NCBI GenBank assembly: GCA_019347785.1
Contig: JAHWKQ010000130.1
Coordinates: 1-6,499, forward strand
DNA: 6,499 nucleotides
Source: Actinomycetota bacterium
GTDB lineage: Bacteria; Actinomycetota; Nitriliruptoria; Euzebyales; Egibacteraceae
Direction: 5' to 3'
Below are positions 1 to 6,330 of this stretch, in pieces. The notes beneath the pieces were generated by a model that worked only from the letters and a program-made list of their open reading frames with translations, made no database searches and was not told the origin of the DNA. How positions within the stretch are numbered: position 1 is the stretch's first letter; every line of letters begins with the position of its first letter. Position numbers and translations under genes: made by a program.

Positions 1-1
1 G

Positions 2-508
2 GTGTTGCTGGACCGGGACGGGACGCTGGTGGAGGACGTGCCCTACAACGGCGACCCCGCGCAGGTGCGGCCCATGCCCGGCGCCCGGGAGGCGCTGGAC
101 CGGCTCCGGGCGGCGGGCGTGCCCACCGGGGTGGTGTCGAACCAGAGCGGCATCGCGCGCCACCTGCTGACCGCCGAGCAGGTCGACGCCGTGAACCGGC
201 GGGTGGAGGAGTTGCTGGGGCCGCTGGGCCCGTGGGTCTACTGCCCGCACGGCCCGGCGGACGGCTGCGCCTGCCGCAAGCCGGCGCCGGGTTTGGTCGT
301 CGAGGCAGCACAGCGGCTGGGCGTGCCCGTCGAGCGAGTAGCCGTGATCGGCGACATCGGCGCCGACATCGACGCAGCCCGCGCCGTGGGCGCCCGCGGC
401 GTGCTCGTCCCCACGCCGGTCACCCGGCCCGAGGAGGTCGACGCCGCGCCCGAGGTGGCGCCCGACCTTCCCTCGGCGGTCGCCCTGCTGCTGGGAGAGC
501 GGCCGTGA
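2..508 (+). CDS. gmhB: D-glycero-D-manno-heptose-1,7-bisphosphate 7-phosphatase (HAD-IIIA family), 5' end missing
   Basis: This HAD-superfamily phosphatase probably removes the C7 phosphate of heptose 1,7-bisphosphate, giving heptose 1-phosphate for adenylylation. The reading frame is open to the left edge. HAD motif I, DRDGT, lies at residues 4-8 counted from the GTG at base 2. Family members normally have a few hydrophobic residues plus a Met before this motif, so the true start is probably just outside the window. Motif II is SNQSG (46-50). A zinc loop has Cys81, His83, Cys89 and Cys91, followed by RKP with the motif III Lys93. Motif IV is GDIGAD with Asp118 and Asp122. The zinc-loop spacing resembles that of the histidinol-phosphatase half of HisB, so an HPP activity is the main alternative. 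The gmhA and hldE genes downstream in the same operon favour GmhB. The stop codon overlaps the next start (GTGA). Confidence 0.87.
   Translation: MLLDRDGTLVEDVPYNGDPAQVRPMPGAREALDRLRAAGVPTGVVSNQSGIARHLLTAEQVDAVNRRVEELLGPLGPWVYCPHGPADGCACRKPAPGLVVEAAQRLGVPVERVAVIGDIGADIDAARAVGARGVLVPTPVTRPEEVDAAPEVAPDLPSAVALLLGERP
493..499 (+). promoter_or_regulatory. Ribosome binding site of the first GT9 gene
   Basis: The purine run GGGAGAG ends five bases before the GTG at 505. It supports that start over the much longer upstream extension of the same frame, which would run through the phosphatase gene. Confidence 0.55.
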
Positions 509-1563
509 CCCACGTGCTCGTGGCCCGTCTCGACAGCGACGGCGATGTCCTCCTGTCGGGTCCGGCCGTGCGGGCGGTGGCGGCGGGCGCCGACCGCGTG
601 ACCTATCTCTCCGGCTCCCGAGGGCAGGCGGCCGCCGCGCTGCTGCCCGGCATCGACGACCACATCACATTCGAAGCGCCATGGGTCGTCACCGATCCCC
701 AGCCCGTCGACAACGAGGCACTGCTCGCGCTGGTGGGACGGGTGTCGGCGCTCGGTGTCGACCGGGCGGTCATCCTGACCTCGTTCCACCAGAGCCCGCT
801 CCCGCTGGCCCTGCTGCTGCGCATGGCGTGGGTCTCCGAGGTGGCGGCCATCAGCGTCGACTACCCGGGCTCGCTGCTCGACCTTCGGCACCTGGTCGAC
901 GACGACATCCACGAGGTGGAGCGGTCGCTGTCGCTGGTGCGGGCGCTGGGCTACGAGCTGCCGCCCGGCGACGACGGCCGCCTGCGCGTGATGAGGTCGC
1001 GCTCGACGGCGCCTCCTGCGCCGCTGCCCGACGAGCCGTTCGTCGTGGTGCACCCCGGCGCCAGCGTCCCTGCCCGGGCGTGGTCGCCTGCCCGCAACAC
1101 CCAGTTGGTCGACGCCCTCGTGGAATCGGGGTGGCACGTCGTGGTGACGGGCTCGCCGTCGGAGCGGGCGTTGGCGACGCGAGTGGCCGGCCGGCCGCGA
1201 CCGGGCGTCACCAACCTGGCCGGGCGCACCGACCTGGCCGGCTTGGCCGACGTGCTGGCCGCCGCCGCCTGTGTCGTCGTCGGCAACACCGGCCCGGCCC
1301 ATCTGGCCGCTGCCGTGGCGACGCCGGTGGTGTCGCTGTTCGCCCCCACCGTGCCCGCCGTGCGCTGGCGGCCGTGGCAGGTGCCGCACCGCCTGCTCGG
1401 CCACCAGGACATCGGGTGCGCCGGGTGCCGAGCGCGGATGTGCCCGCTGGGGACGCAGCCATGCCTCGATGTCACCGTCGACGACGCGCTCGACGCCGTG
1501 GTCGATCTGGCGGGACGGCCCCGACGGTCGAGTCGGCCTCGCAATGTGGAGGCCGTGTCGTGA
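505..1563 (+). CDS. Glycosyltransferase family 9 (heptosyltransferase-like)
   Basis: A 352-residue GT-B glycosyltransferase of the ADP-heptose:LPS heptosyltransferase family (GT9, COG0859), a usual length for the family. The N-terminal signature is ARLDSDGDVLLSGPAVRAV (7-25); Asp14 lines up with the conserved catalytic Asp near the start of WaaC/WaaF. The C-terminal donor domain has HPGAS (183-187), VVVTGSPSE, NLAGRTDL and GNTGPAHLAAA (260-270), followed by the family's SLFAPT and RWRPW segments. A cysteine group (Cys305, Cys308, Cys313, Cys320, around CPLG) is of a kind seen in many GT9 members. No signal peptide or membrane segment is visible, so the enzyme is cytoplasmic or membrane-peripheral. 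The GTG start overlaps the gmhB stop and has an SD-like run upstream. Membership in a heptose-synthesis operon suggests the donor is ADP-heptose; the acceptor is unknown. The last roughly 15 residues are Arg-rich and look unstructured. Confidence 0.9.
   Translation: MTHVLVARLDSDGDVLLSGPAVRAVAAGADRVTYLSGSRGQAAAALLPGIDDHITFEAPWVVTDPQPVDNEALLALVGRVSALGVDRAVILTSFHQSPLPLALLLRMAWVSEVAAISVDYPGSLLDLRHLVDDDIHEVERSLSLVRALGYELPPGDDGRLRVMRSRSTAPPAPLPDEPFVVVHPGASVPARAWSPARNTQLVDALVESGWHVVVTGSPSERALATRVAGRPRPGVTNLAGRTDLAGLADVLAAAACVVVGNTGPAHLAAAVATPVVSLFAPTVPAVRWRPWQVPHRLLGHQDIGCAGCRARMCPLGTQPCLDVTVDDALDAVVDLAGRPRRSSRPRNVEAVS
1548..1552 (+). promoter_or_regulatory. Ribosome binding site of the short GT4-like gene
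   Basis: GGAGG with a seven-base spacer to the GTG at 1560. It fixes the start of the next gene at the GTGA overlap and not at in-frame codons further upstream. Confidence 0.65.
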
Positions 1564-2501
1564 GGGTCTTCCTGTGGCACGTGCACGGGTCCTGGACCAC
1601 CTCGTTCGTACAGGGCACCCACGAATACCTGGTCCCCGTCCTCCCGGATCGGGGACCGGCCGGCCGCGGCCGCGCGCAGACCTGGGACTGGCCCGACAGC
1701 GTGGTCGAGGTCACTCCGGCGGAGGCTGCGCGCGCCGCCGTGGACGTCGTCGTGCTCCAACGACCCGAGGAGCTCGACCATCTGGCCGAGCAGTGGCTGG
1801 GCGGGCGCCGCCCCGGGCGCGACATCCCCGCCGTCTACCTCGAGCACAACGCGCCGCAGGGCCGCATCAACGAGATGCGCCACCCCGCCGCCAACCGCGG
1901 CGACCTCGTCGTGTGCCACGTCACCCACTTCAACCGGCTGTTCTGGGACACCGGATCGACGGCGACCGAGGTGATCGAGCACGGCATCGTCGACCCCGGC
2001 CCCCGCTACACGGGCGAGTTGGCTCGCGCCGCCGTCGTGGTCAACGAACCGGTGCGCCGGGGACGGGTCACCGGCACCGACCTCATCGACCCGCTGGCCG
2101 AGCAGTCCGGTGTGCCGCTCGACCTGTTCGGCATGAAGACCGAATCGCTGGGCGGCGTCGACCTTCCCCAGGCAGCCATGCACGACGAGCTGGCCCGGCG
2201 GCGCGTCTACGTCCACCCCATGCGGTGGACGTCGCTGGGGCTCACGCTGTTGGAGGCCATGCACCTCGGCATGCCCGTGGTCGGCCTGGCCACGACCGAA
2301 GCCACCGAGACGGTCCCGCCCGAAGCCGGGGTGCTGTCGAACCGCATCGACGTCCTCGCCGAGGCCGTGCGCCGACTGGCCGCCGATCCCGAGGAGGCGC
2401 GGGTGATGGGCAAGGCGGCGCGCGCCGCCGCCCTCGCCCGCTACGGCCTCGGCCGTTTCCTGGGGGACTGGGACCTGCTCCTGAAGGAGGTCGTCCGATG
2501 A
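1560..2501 (+). CDS. Short GT-B (GT4-like) glycosyltransferase
   Basis: A 313-residue protein whose C-terminal half resembles the nucleotide-sugar-binding domain of GT4 enzymes. It contains VYVHPMRWTSLGL, then LLEAMHLGMPVV around Glu232, then a helical tail with AADPEEARVMGKAAR. The N-terminal half is short and unusual, opening with a His/Trp-rich segment (RVFLWHVHGSWTTSFVQGTH, residues 2-21). Further conserved-looking patches are VVVLQRPEEL, EHNAPQG (95-101) and EHGIVDPGP starting at Glu140. The GT4 EX7E motif is incomplete: Glu232 is present but the position eight residues before it is Thr224. There is no signal peptide or membrane helix. It lies between a GT9 and a second GT4 with four-base overlaps on both sides, so it probably adds one sugar to the same glycan. 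Donor, acceptor and whether it retains or inverts are not readable from the sequence. Confidence 0.8.
   Translation: MRVFLWHVHGSWTTSFVQGTHEYLVPVLPDRGPAGRGRAQTWDWPDSVVEVTPAEAARAAVDVVVLQRPEELDHLAEQWLGGRRPGRDIPAVYLEHNAPQGRINEMRHPAANRGDLVVCHVTHFNRLFWDTGSTATEVIEHGIVDPGPRYTGELARAAVVVNEPVRRGRVTGTDLIDPLAEQSGVPLDLFGMKTESLGGVDLPQAAMHDELARRRVYVHPMRWTSLGLTLLEAMHLGMPVVGLATTEATETVPPEAGVLSNRIDVLAEAVRRLAADPEEARVMGKAARAAALARYGLGRFLGDWDLLLKEVVR
2484..2490 (+). promoter_or_regulatory. Strong ribosome binding site of the second GT4 gene
   Basis: AAGGAGG is the strongest Shine-Dalgarno match in the window, seven bases before the ATG at 2498. It lies within the last codons of the preceding glycosyltransferase. 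Confidence 0.75.
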
Positions 2502-3715
2502 CAGTGGCGATGGTGTCCGAGCACGCCAGCCCTCTCGCCGTTCTCGGCGGCGTCGACGCAGGCGGGCAGAACGTGCACGTGGCGGCCTTGGCCACCGCCA
2601 TGGCGCAACTGGGCAACGAGGTGGTGGTCCACACCCGCCGCGAGGACCCCGACATGCCGAGGCGCGTGCAGCTTGCCCCGGGCGTCGTCGTCGACCACGT
2701 CGACGCCGGGCCGGCCCGGCCGGTGCCCAAGGACGAGCTCCTTCCGTACATGGACGACTTCGCCACCGAGCTGCGCCGCCGGTGGCGCACCGACCGGCCC
2801 GACGTGGTGCACGCCCACTTCTGGATGTCGGGCAAGGCGTCGCTCGACGCCGCCTGGCCGATCGGGATTCCCGTGGTGCAGACGTTCCACGCCCTCGGCG
2901 TGGTGAAGCGCCGCAACCAAGGGGCGAAGGACACCAGCCCGCCCGAGCGGGAGGACGTGGAGCGCAGCATCGTGGAGCGCTGCGACCACATCGTGGCGAC
3001 GTGCAGCGACGAGCTGTTCGAGCTGCTGCGGCTGGGGGGCGATGCCAGTCGCATCTCCATCGTCCCGTGCGGTGTCGACGTGAGGCTCTTCACGCCCGAC
3101 GGCCCGGCCGAGTCGCGGCCGACCGGGCGCCATCGGCTGGTCGTGGTGAGCCGGCTGGTCGAGCGCAAGGGGATCGGCAACGTCATCGAGGCGCTGGTCG
3201 ACATCCCCGACACCGAGCTGGTGGTGGCAGGCGGCCCGCCTCGCGAGGAGCTGCGAGCGGACGCCCAGGCGGCCCGGCTGCTGGCATTGGCCGACTCCTA
3301 CGGCGTCGCCGATCGCGTCGACTTCCGGGGCCGGGTCGACCGGAACGCGCTGCCGGCGCTCTACCGCTCGGCCGACGCCGTGGTATGCGTGCCGTGGTAC
3401 GAACCGTTCGGCATCGTGCCGCTGGAGGCCATGGCATGCGGCGTGCCGGTGATCGCCTCGGCCGTCGGCGGGCTGGTCGACAGCGTCGTCGACGGGTTGA
3501 CCGGCGTGCACGTGCCCACGCGACGCCCCGACGCCGTGGCCGAGGTGGCACGCGACCTGCTGTCGAGACCCGCCAAGCGACGGGCGCTGGGACGGGCAGG
3601 CGCCACCCGGGCACGAAAGCGCTTCGCGTGGTCGCGGGTGGCGATGTCGACGTTGGCGACATATGCGTTCCTGCCCGCTGCCGCCGAAGCGGGCGCCGGA
3701 AGGAGCCGGCAGTGA
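2498..3715 (+). CDS. Glycosyltransferase family 4 (MshA/sucrose-phosphate-synthase type)
   Basis: A 405-residue GT-B retaining glycosyltransferase of full family length. The N-terminal acceptor domain opens with GGVDAGGQNVHV (17-28), the loop typical of the MshA and sucrose-phosphate-synthase branch. It continues with DVVHAHFWMSG (102-112) and QTFHALG (128-134). The C-terminal donor domain has SIVPCGVD (187-194), VVSRLVERKG (216-225, with the phosphate-contacting Arg219 and Lys224), VVAGGP, DFRGRV and the complete EX7E motif (Glu302 and Glu310 in EPFGIVPLEAMACG). The protein ends in an Ala/Gly-rich tail. The ATG overlaps the previous stop (ATGA) and has a strong SD. The GGQN loop alone does not identify the sugar, and the operon context argues for a glycan glycosyltransferase and against a mycothiol or sucrose enzyme. 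The likely role is transfer of a hexose or heptose to a lipid- or protein-linked acceptor in the cytoplasm (inference). Confidence 0.9.
   Translation: MTVAMVSEHASPLAVLGGVDAGGQNVHVAALATAMAQLGNEVVVHTRREDPDMPRRVQLAPGVVVDHVDAGPARPVPKDELLPYMDDFATELRRRWRTDRPDVVHAHFWMSGKASLDAAWPIGIPVVQTFHALGVVKRRNQGAKDTSPPEREDVERSIVERCDHIVATCSDELFELLRLGGDASRISIVPCGVDVRLFTPDGPAESRPTGRHRLVVVSRLVERKGIGNVIEALVDIPDTELVVAGGPPREELRADAQAARLLALADSYGVADRVDFRGRVDRNALPALYRSADAVVCVPWYEPFGIVPLEAMACGVPVIASAVGGLVDSVVDGLTGVHVPTRRPDAVAEVARDLLSRPAKRRALGRAGATRARKRFAWSRVAMSTLATYAFLPAAAEAGAGRSRQ
3698..3705 (+). promoter_or_regulatory. Ribosome binding site of gmhA
   Basis: GGAAGGAG with a six-base spacer to the GTG at 3712. It selects the GTGA overlap as the gmhA start. 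Confidence 0.7.
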
Positions 3716-4290
3716 CCGCGGTGCCGACCGGTCGCGAGCACCTGGCTGCGCTGCGGCGCGCGCTGGCCGCCTTCGAGCCGGAAGCGGACCGCCTCGACCG
3801 GTGGGGGCGGCGACTGGCCGACATACTGCAGGGTGGCGGGCGTCTGCTCGCTGTGGGCAACGGCGGCAGCGCCGCCCATGCCCAGCACCTCACCAGTGAG
3901 CTGGTGGGCCGCTACCGCGACGACCGGCCCCCATTCAGCGCTATCGCGCTGCATGCCGAGACCTCGGCGGTCACCGCCATCGTCAACGACTACGGCGCGG
4001 AGGAGATGTTCGCCCGCCAGGTACGCGCCCACGGCCGGGCGGGCGACGTCTTGGTGGCGCTGAGCACGTCGGGCCGGTCGCCGAACGTCCTGACCGCGGT
4101 GGACGTCGCGGCCGAGGTCGGCATGGAGACGTGGGCGTTCACCGGTCCGGCGCCCAACCCGCTGGCCGCGCGCTGCGACGACGCCGTGTGCGTGCCCGCG
4201 GCGTCGACCGCGACCGTCCAGGAGGTCCACCAAGTCGCCGTGCATCTGCTGTGCGCGGCCGTCGACGTGTCGCTGTGGAGCCACGTATGA
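3712..4290 (+). CDS. gmhA: Phosphoheptose isomerase (D-sedoheptulose-7-phosphate isomerase)
   Basis: A 192-residue SIS-domain protein, the same length as E. coli GmhA. It converts sedoheptulose 7-phosphate from the pentose phosphate pathway into D-glycero-D-manno-heptose 7-phosphate, the first committed step of heptose synthesis, in the cytosol. Visible motifs are the phosphate-binding GNGGSAAHAQHLTSE (49-63), a NDYG segment (92-95) and the serine-rich STSGRSPNV (118-126). His59, Glu63, Gln170 and His178 align, with a constant two-residue offset, with the metal and catalytic residues of E. coli GmhA (His61, Glu65, Gln172, His180). All key residues are therefore intact. The closest alternative in the SIS family is DiaA, a DnaA-binding protein, but full conservation of the active site and hldE directly downstream favour the isomerase. 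The GTG start overlaps the preceding stop, and the stop overlaps the hldE ATG. Confidence 0.94.
   Translation: MTAVPTGREHLAALRRALAAFEPEADRLDRWGRRLADILQGGGRLLAVGNGGSAAHAQHLTSELVGRYRDDRPPFSAIALHAETSAVTAIVNDYGAEEMFARQVRAHGRAGDVLVALSTSGRSPNVLTAVDVAAEVGMETWAFTGPAPNPLAARCDDAVCVPAASTATVQEVHQVAVHLLCAAVDVSLWSHV
4277..4280 (+). promoter_or_regulatory. Ribosome binding site of hldE
   Basis: GGAG with a six-base spacer to the ATG at 4287. It is a modest SD consistent with translational coupling through the ATGA overlap. Confidence 0.5.
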
Positions 4291-5654
4291 CGCGCCTCGT
4301 CGTCGTCGGCGACACCCTGCTCGACCGCGACATGGAGGGCTCGGTCGAGCGCTTCTGCCCGGACGCTCCCGTGCCGGTTGTCGACGAGCCGTCGGTGCGG
4401 AGCAGGCCGGGCGGCGCGGGGCTGGCGGCCGTCCTCGCCGCTCGCGACGGGGCCGACGTGGTGCTGGTGACGGCGCTGGCCGACGACGATGCCGGCGACG
4501 AGCTGCGCGACCTGTTGGCGGCGGCCGGGGTGGCCGTCGTCGACCTCGGCCTGACGGGGCGCACGCCGGAGAAGGTTCGTGTGCGCGCCGACGGACGGTC
4601 GCTGCTGCGGCTCGACTACGGCGGTGGGCTGTCGTCGGTCGGGGCTTTGACGGCGCTGCCCGAGGGCGACGCCGTGCTCGTCGCCGACTACGGGCGGGGC
4701 ATGACGGCGACGGCGTCGGTGCGCGAGGCGCTCGGGCTGTCGGCTCGGGTGCCCGTGGTGTGGGACCCCCACCCGCGGGGCGCCGAGCCGGTGCCGGGCA
4801 CCCGCCTGGCAACGCCGAACCGGTCGGAGGCGGCGCTGTTCGCGGGAAGCGCGGGCGACGGCCTCGACCAGGTGACGGCGCAGGCGCGGGCGCTGCTCGA
4901 GCGGTGGCAGGCGGCGAACGTGGCGGTGACGCTGGGCGCCCGCGGTGCGCTGCTGGCCCAGGGCGACGGGCCGCCGCTGGTGGTGCCGCCCGCGGCGACG
5001 GCCGACGGCGACGCATGCGGCGCAGGCGACCGGTTCGCGTCGGCCGCCGCGCTCTTGCTGGCGCGCGGCGCGTTGCCGTCCGAGGCGGTGGCGGGCGCGG
5101 TGGCGGCGGCGTCGGCGTTCGTGGCGGCAGGGGGCGCATCCGGCGTGCGCGTCGAGACCGACGGCGGCGGCGCCGAGATCGATCTGCGCGACCCGCCGAG
5201 CGACCCGTTCGCCTTGGCCGAGCGGGTGCGGGCGGCGGGCGGCACGGTGGTCGCCACCGGCGGGTGCTTCGACCTGTTGCACGCCGGCCATGTCAGCGTG
5301 CTGGAGACCGCCCGGCGCTTGGGCGACTGCCTCATCGTGTGCCTCAACTCCGACGACTCCGTGCGTCGCCTCAAGGGCCGCGACCGTCCGCTCCAACCCG
5401 TCGCCGACCGGGCGGCCGTGCTGCTGGCACTGGGTTGCGTCGATGCGGTGGCCGTGTTCGACGAGGACACGCCCGAGGCGGTGCTCAGCCGACTGCGGCC
5501 GCACGTCTTCGCCAAGGGGGCCGACTACTCGCTGGCCACGCTCCCCGAGGCGCCGTTGCTCTCGTCGTGGGGCGGACAGGCCGTGGTGCTGCCCTACCTC
5601 GACGGCCGTTCCACCACCCGTCTCGTCGAGGAGGCTCGTCGTGCCCGTTCCTGA
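4287..5654 (+). CDS. hldE: Bifunctional heptose-7-phosphate kinase / heptose-1-phosphate adenylyltransferase
   Basis: A 455-residue fusion, slightly shorter than E. coli HldE (477). Residues 1 to about 300 form a PfkB/ribokinase-family kinase that phosphorylates heptose 7-phosphate at C1. It shows GDTLLDRD (8-15), APVPVV (27-32), ADYGRG (133-138), TPNRSE (176-181) and the GAGD anion hole with the catalytic base Asp248. Residues from about 315 form a cytidylyltransferase-fold domain that uses ATP to make ADP-heptose. It shows GGCFDLLHAGHV (325-336, with HxGH at 332-335), LNSDDSVRRLKG, RP, DEDTPE, KGADY and the C-terminal DGRSTT. Both active sites look intact. One oddity is that the PfkB glycine motif reads PGGAGLAA (41-48), with Leu46 where E. 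coli HldE and most relatives have Asn. Together with gmhA and gmhB this completes the route to ADP-D-glycero-beta-D-manno-heptose. The ATG overlaps the gmhA stop. Confidence 0.93.
   Translation: MTRLVVVGDTLLDRDMEGSVERFCPDAPVPVVDEPSVRSRPGGAGLAAVLAARDGADVVLVTALADDDAGDELRDLLAAAGVAVVDLGLTGRTPEKVRVRADGRSLLRLDYGGGLSSVGALTALPEGDAVLVADYGRGMTATASVREALGLSARVPVVWDPHPRGAEPVPGTRLATPNRSEAALFAGSAGDGLDQVTAQARALLERWQAANVAVTLGARGALLAQGDGPPLVVPPAATADGDACGAGDRFASAAALLLARGALPSEAVAGAVAAASAFVAAGGASGVRVETDGGGAEIDLRDPPSDPFALAERVRAAGGTVVATGGCFDLLHAGHVSVLETARRLGDCLIVCLNSDDSVRRLKGRDRPLQPVADRAAVLLALGCVDAVAVFDEDTPEAVLSRLRPHVFAKGADYSLATLPEAPLLSSWGGQAVVLPYLDGRSTTRLVEEARRARS
5628..5634 (+). promoter_or_regulatory. Ribosome binding site of the SDR gene
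   Basis: GAGGAGG, inside the end of hldE, lies six bases before the GTG at 5641. It favours this start over the in-frame GTG at 5662. Confidence 0.6.
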
Positions 5655-6330
5655 TCCCGACGTGGGGACCGTTCTCGTCACCGGCGGCTCGTCCGGCCTC
5701 GGCGCCGCCGTGGTGGCCGCCGTGGAAGACGCAGGCGGCACGCCCGTCGTGCTCGACTTGCGGCCGCCCCAGCGCGAGGGCGTCCGCTACGAGCAGGTAG
5801 ACCTGGCCGACGGGCGGGCAGCCGAGGAGGCGGTGCGGCGGGTCGGCGACGTCGATGCCGTGGTGACCGCCGCGGGCATCGATGCGTGCGGCCGGCTGGC
5901 CGACGTGGCGGGTGACGACTGGGACCGCGTGGTGCGAGTTAACCTGCTCGGGACCGCCGCCGTCGTGCGGGCCGCGCTGCCGTCGCTGGAGGCGCGAGAA
6001 GGCCGCGTCGTCACGGTGGCGTCGACGCTCGGGCTGCGGGCGCTGAGCGATGCCACCGCCTACTGCGCATCGAAGTTCGGGGTCGTCGGGTTCACCCGGG
6101 CGCTCACCGTGGAGCTCGCAGGTCGGGTCGACGTGACACTGCTCGTCCCCGGCGGCATGCACACCGCGTTCTTCGACGACCGCGACCCGCAGTACAAGCC
6201 CCCCTCGGACGCCAAGCTCAACAACCCGGCCGACGTCGCCGAGGCTGTGCTGTTCGCCCTGCGCCGGCCTCCCGGTTGCCAGGTACGCGAGCTGATAATC
6301 ACCCCGTCTACGGAGTCGTCGTACCCCTGA
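5641..6330 (+). CDS. Classical short-chain dehydrogenase/reductase, substrate unknown
   Basis: A 229-residue Rossmann-fold oxidoreductase of the classical SDR family, full length. The cofactor motif is TGGSSGLG (14-21). An Asp at the end of the second strand (Asp39) predicts preference for NAD(H) over NADP(H). The NNAG-like segment is TAAG (76-79), and the catalytic tetrad is Asn101, Ser128, Tyr141 and Lys145 (YCASK). A PGG segment follows, then an unusual charged loop, FFDDRDPQYKPP. The start is the GTG at 5641, giving a 14-base overlap with hldE and a good SD; GTG 5662 would also leave the cofactor motif intact. The extended-SDR features of HldD (about 310 residues, TGGAGFIG) are absent, so it should not be called the heptose epimerase. 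Its operon position suggests oxidation or reduction of a sugar or sugar nucleotide made by this cluster, but this is inference. Confidence 0.88.
   Translation: MPVPDPDVGTVLVTGGSSGLGAAVVAAVEDAGGTPVVLDLRPPQREGVRYEQVDLADGRAAEEAVRRVGDVDAVVTAAGIDACGRLADVAGDDWDRVVRVNLLGTAAVVRAALPSLEAREGRVVTVASTLGLRALSDATAYCASKFGVVGFTRALTVELAGRVDVTLLVPGGMHTAFFDDRDPQYKPPSDAKLNNPADVAEAVLFALRRPPGCQVRELIITPSTESSYP

Noticed and set aside
232..504. N-terminal extension of the first GT9 gene
   Set aside because: The frame is open upstream but gives an Arg/Gly-rich shadow of the phosphatase gene. The GT9 signature begins a few residues after the GTG at 505, which has an SD.
681..1559. N-terminal extension of the short GT4-like gene
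   Set aside because: The extra sequence is Arg/Ala/Gly-rich shadow over the GT9 gene. The GTG at 1560 with GGAGG upstream gives a sensible start.
2498..3715. Calling the second GT4 gene mshA (mycothiol) or a sucrose-phosphate synthase
   Set aside because: The GGQN loop is shared by several GT4 branches, and the surrounding genes point to heptose-glycan assembly.
3361..5139. A 592-codon open frame on the minus strand across gmhA and hldE
   Set aside because: It is antisense to genes with intact catalytic motifs, and its translation is low-complexity Arg/Pro/Ala, typical of the shadow frame of GC-rich coding DNA.
3990..5741. A 583-codon open frame on the minus strand across hldE
   Set aside because: It has no recognisable domain and is compositionally biased (His/Arg/Gln/Ala). 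It is long only because stop codons are rare in such GC-rich DNA.
5641..6330. Calling the SDR HldD (ADP-heptose 6-epimerase)
   Set aside because: It is too short and has classical-SDR motifs (TGGSSGLG, YCASK), without the extended-SDR layout of HldD.
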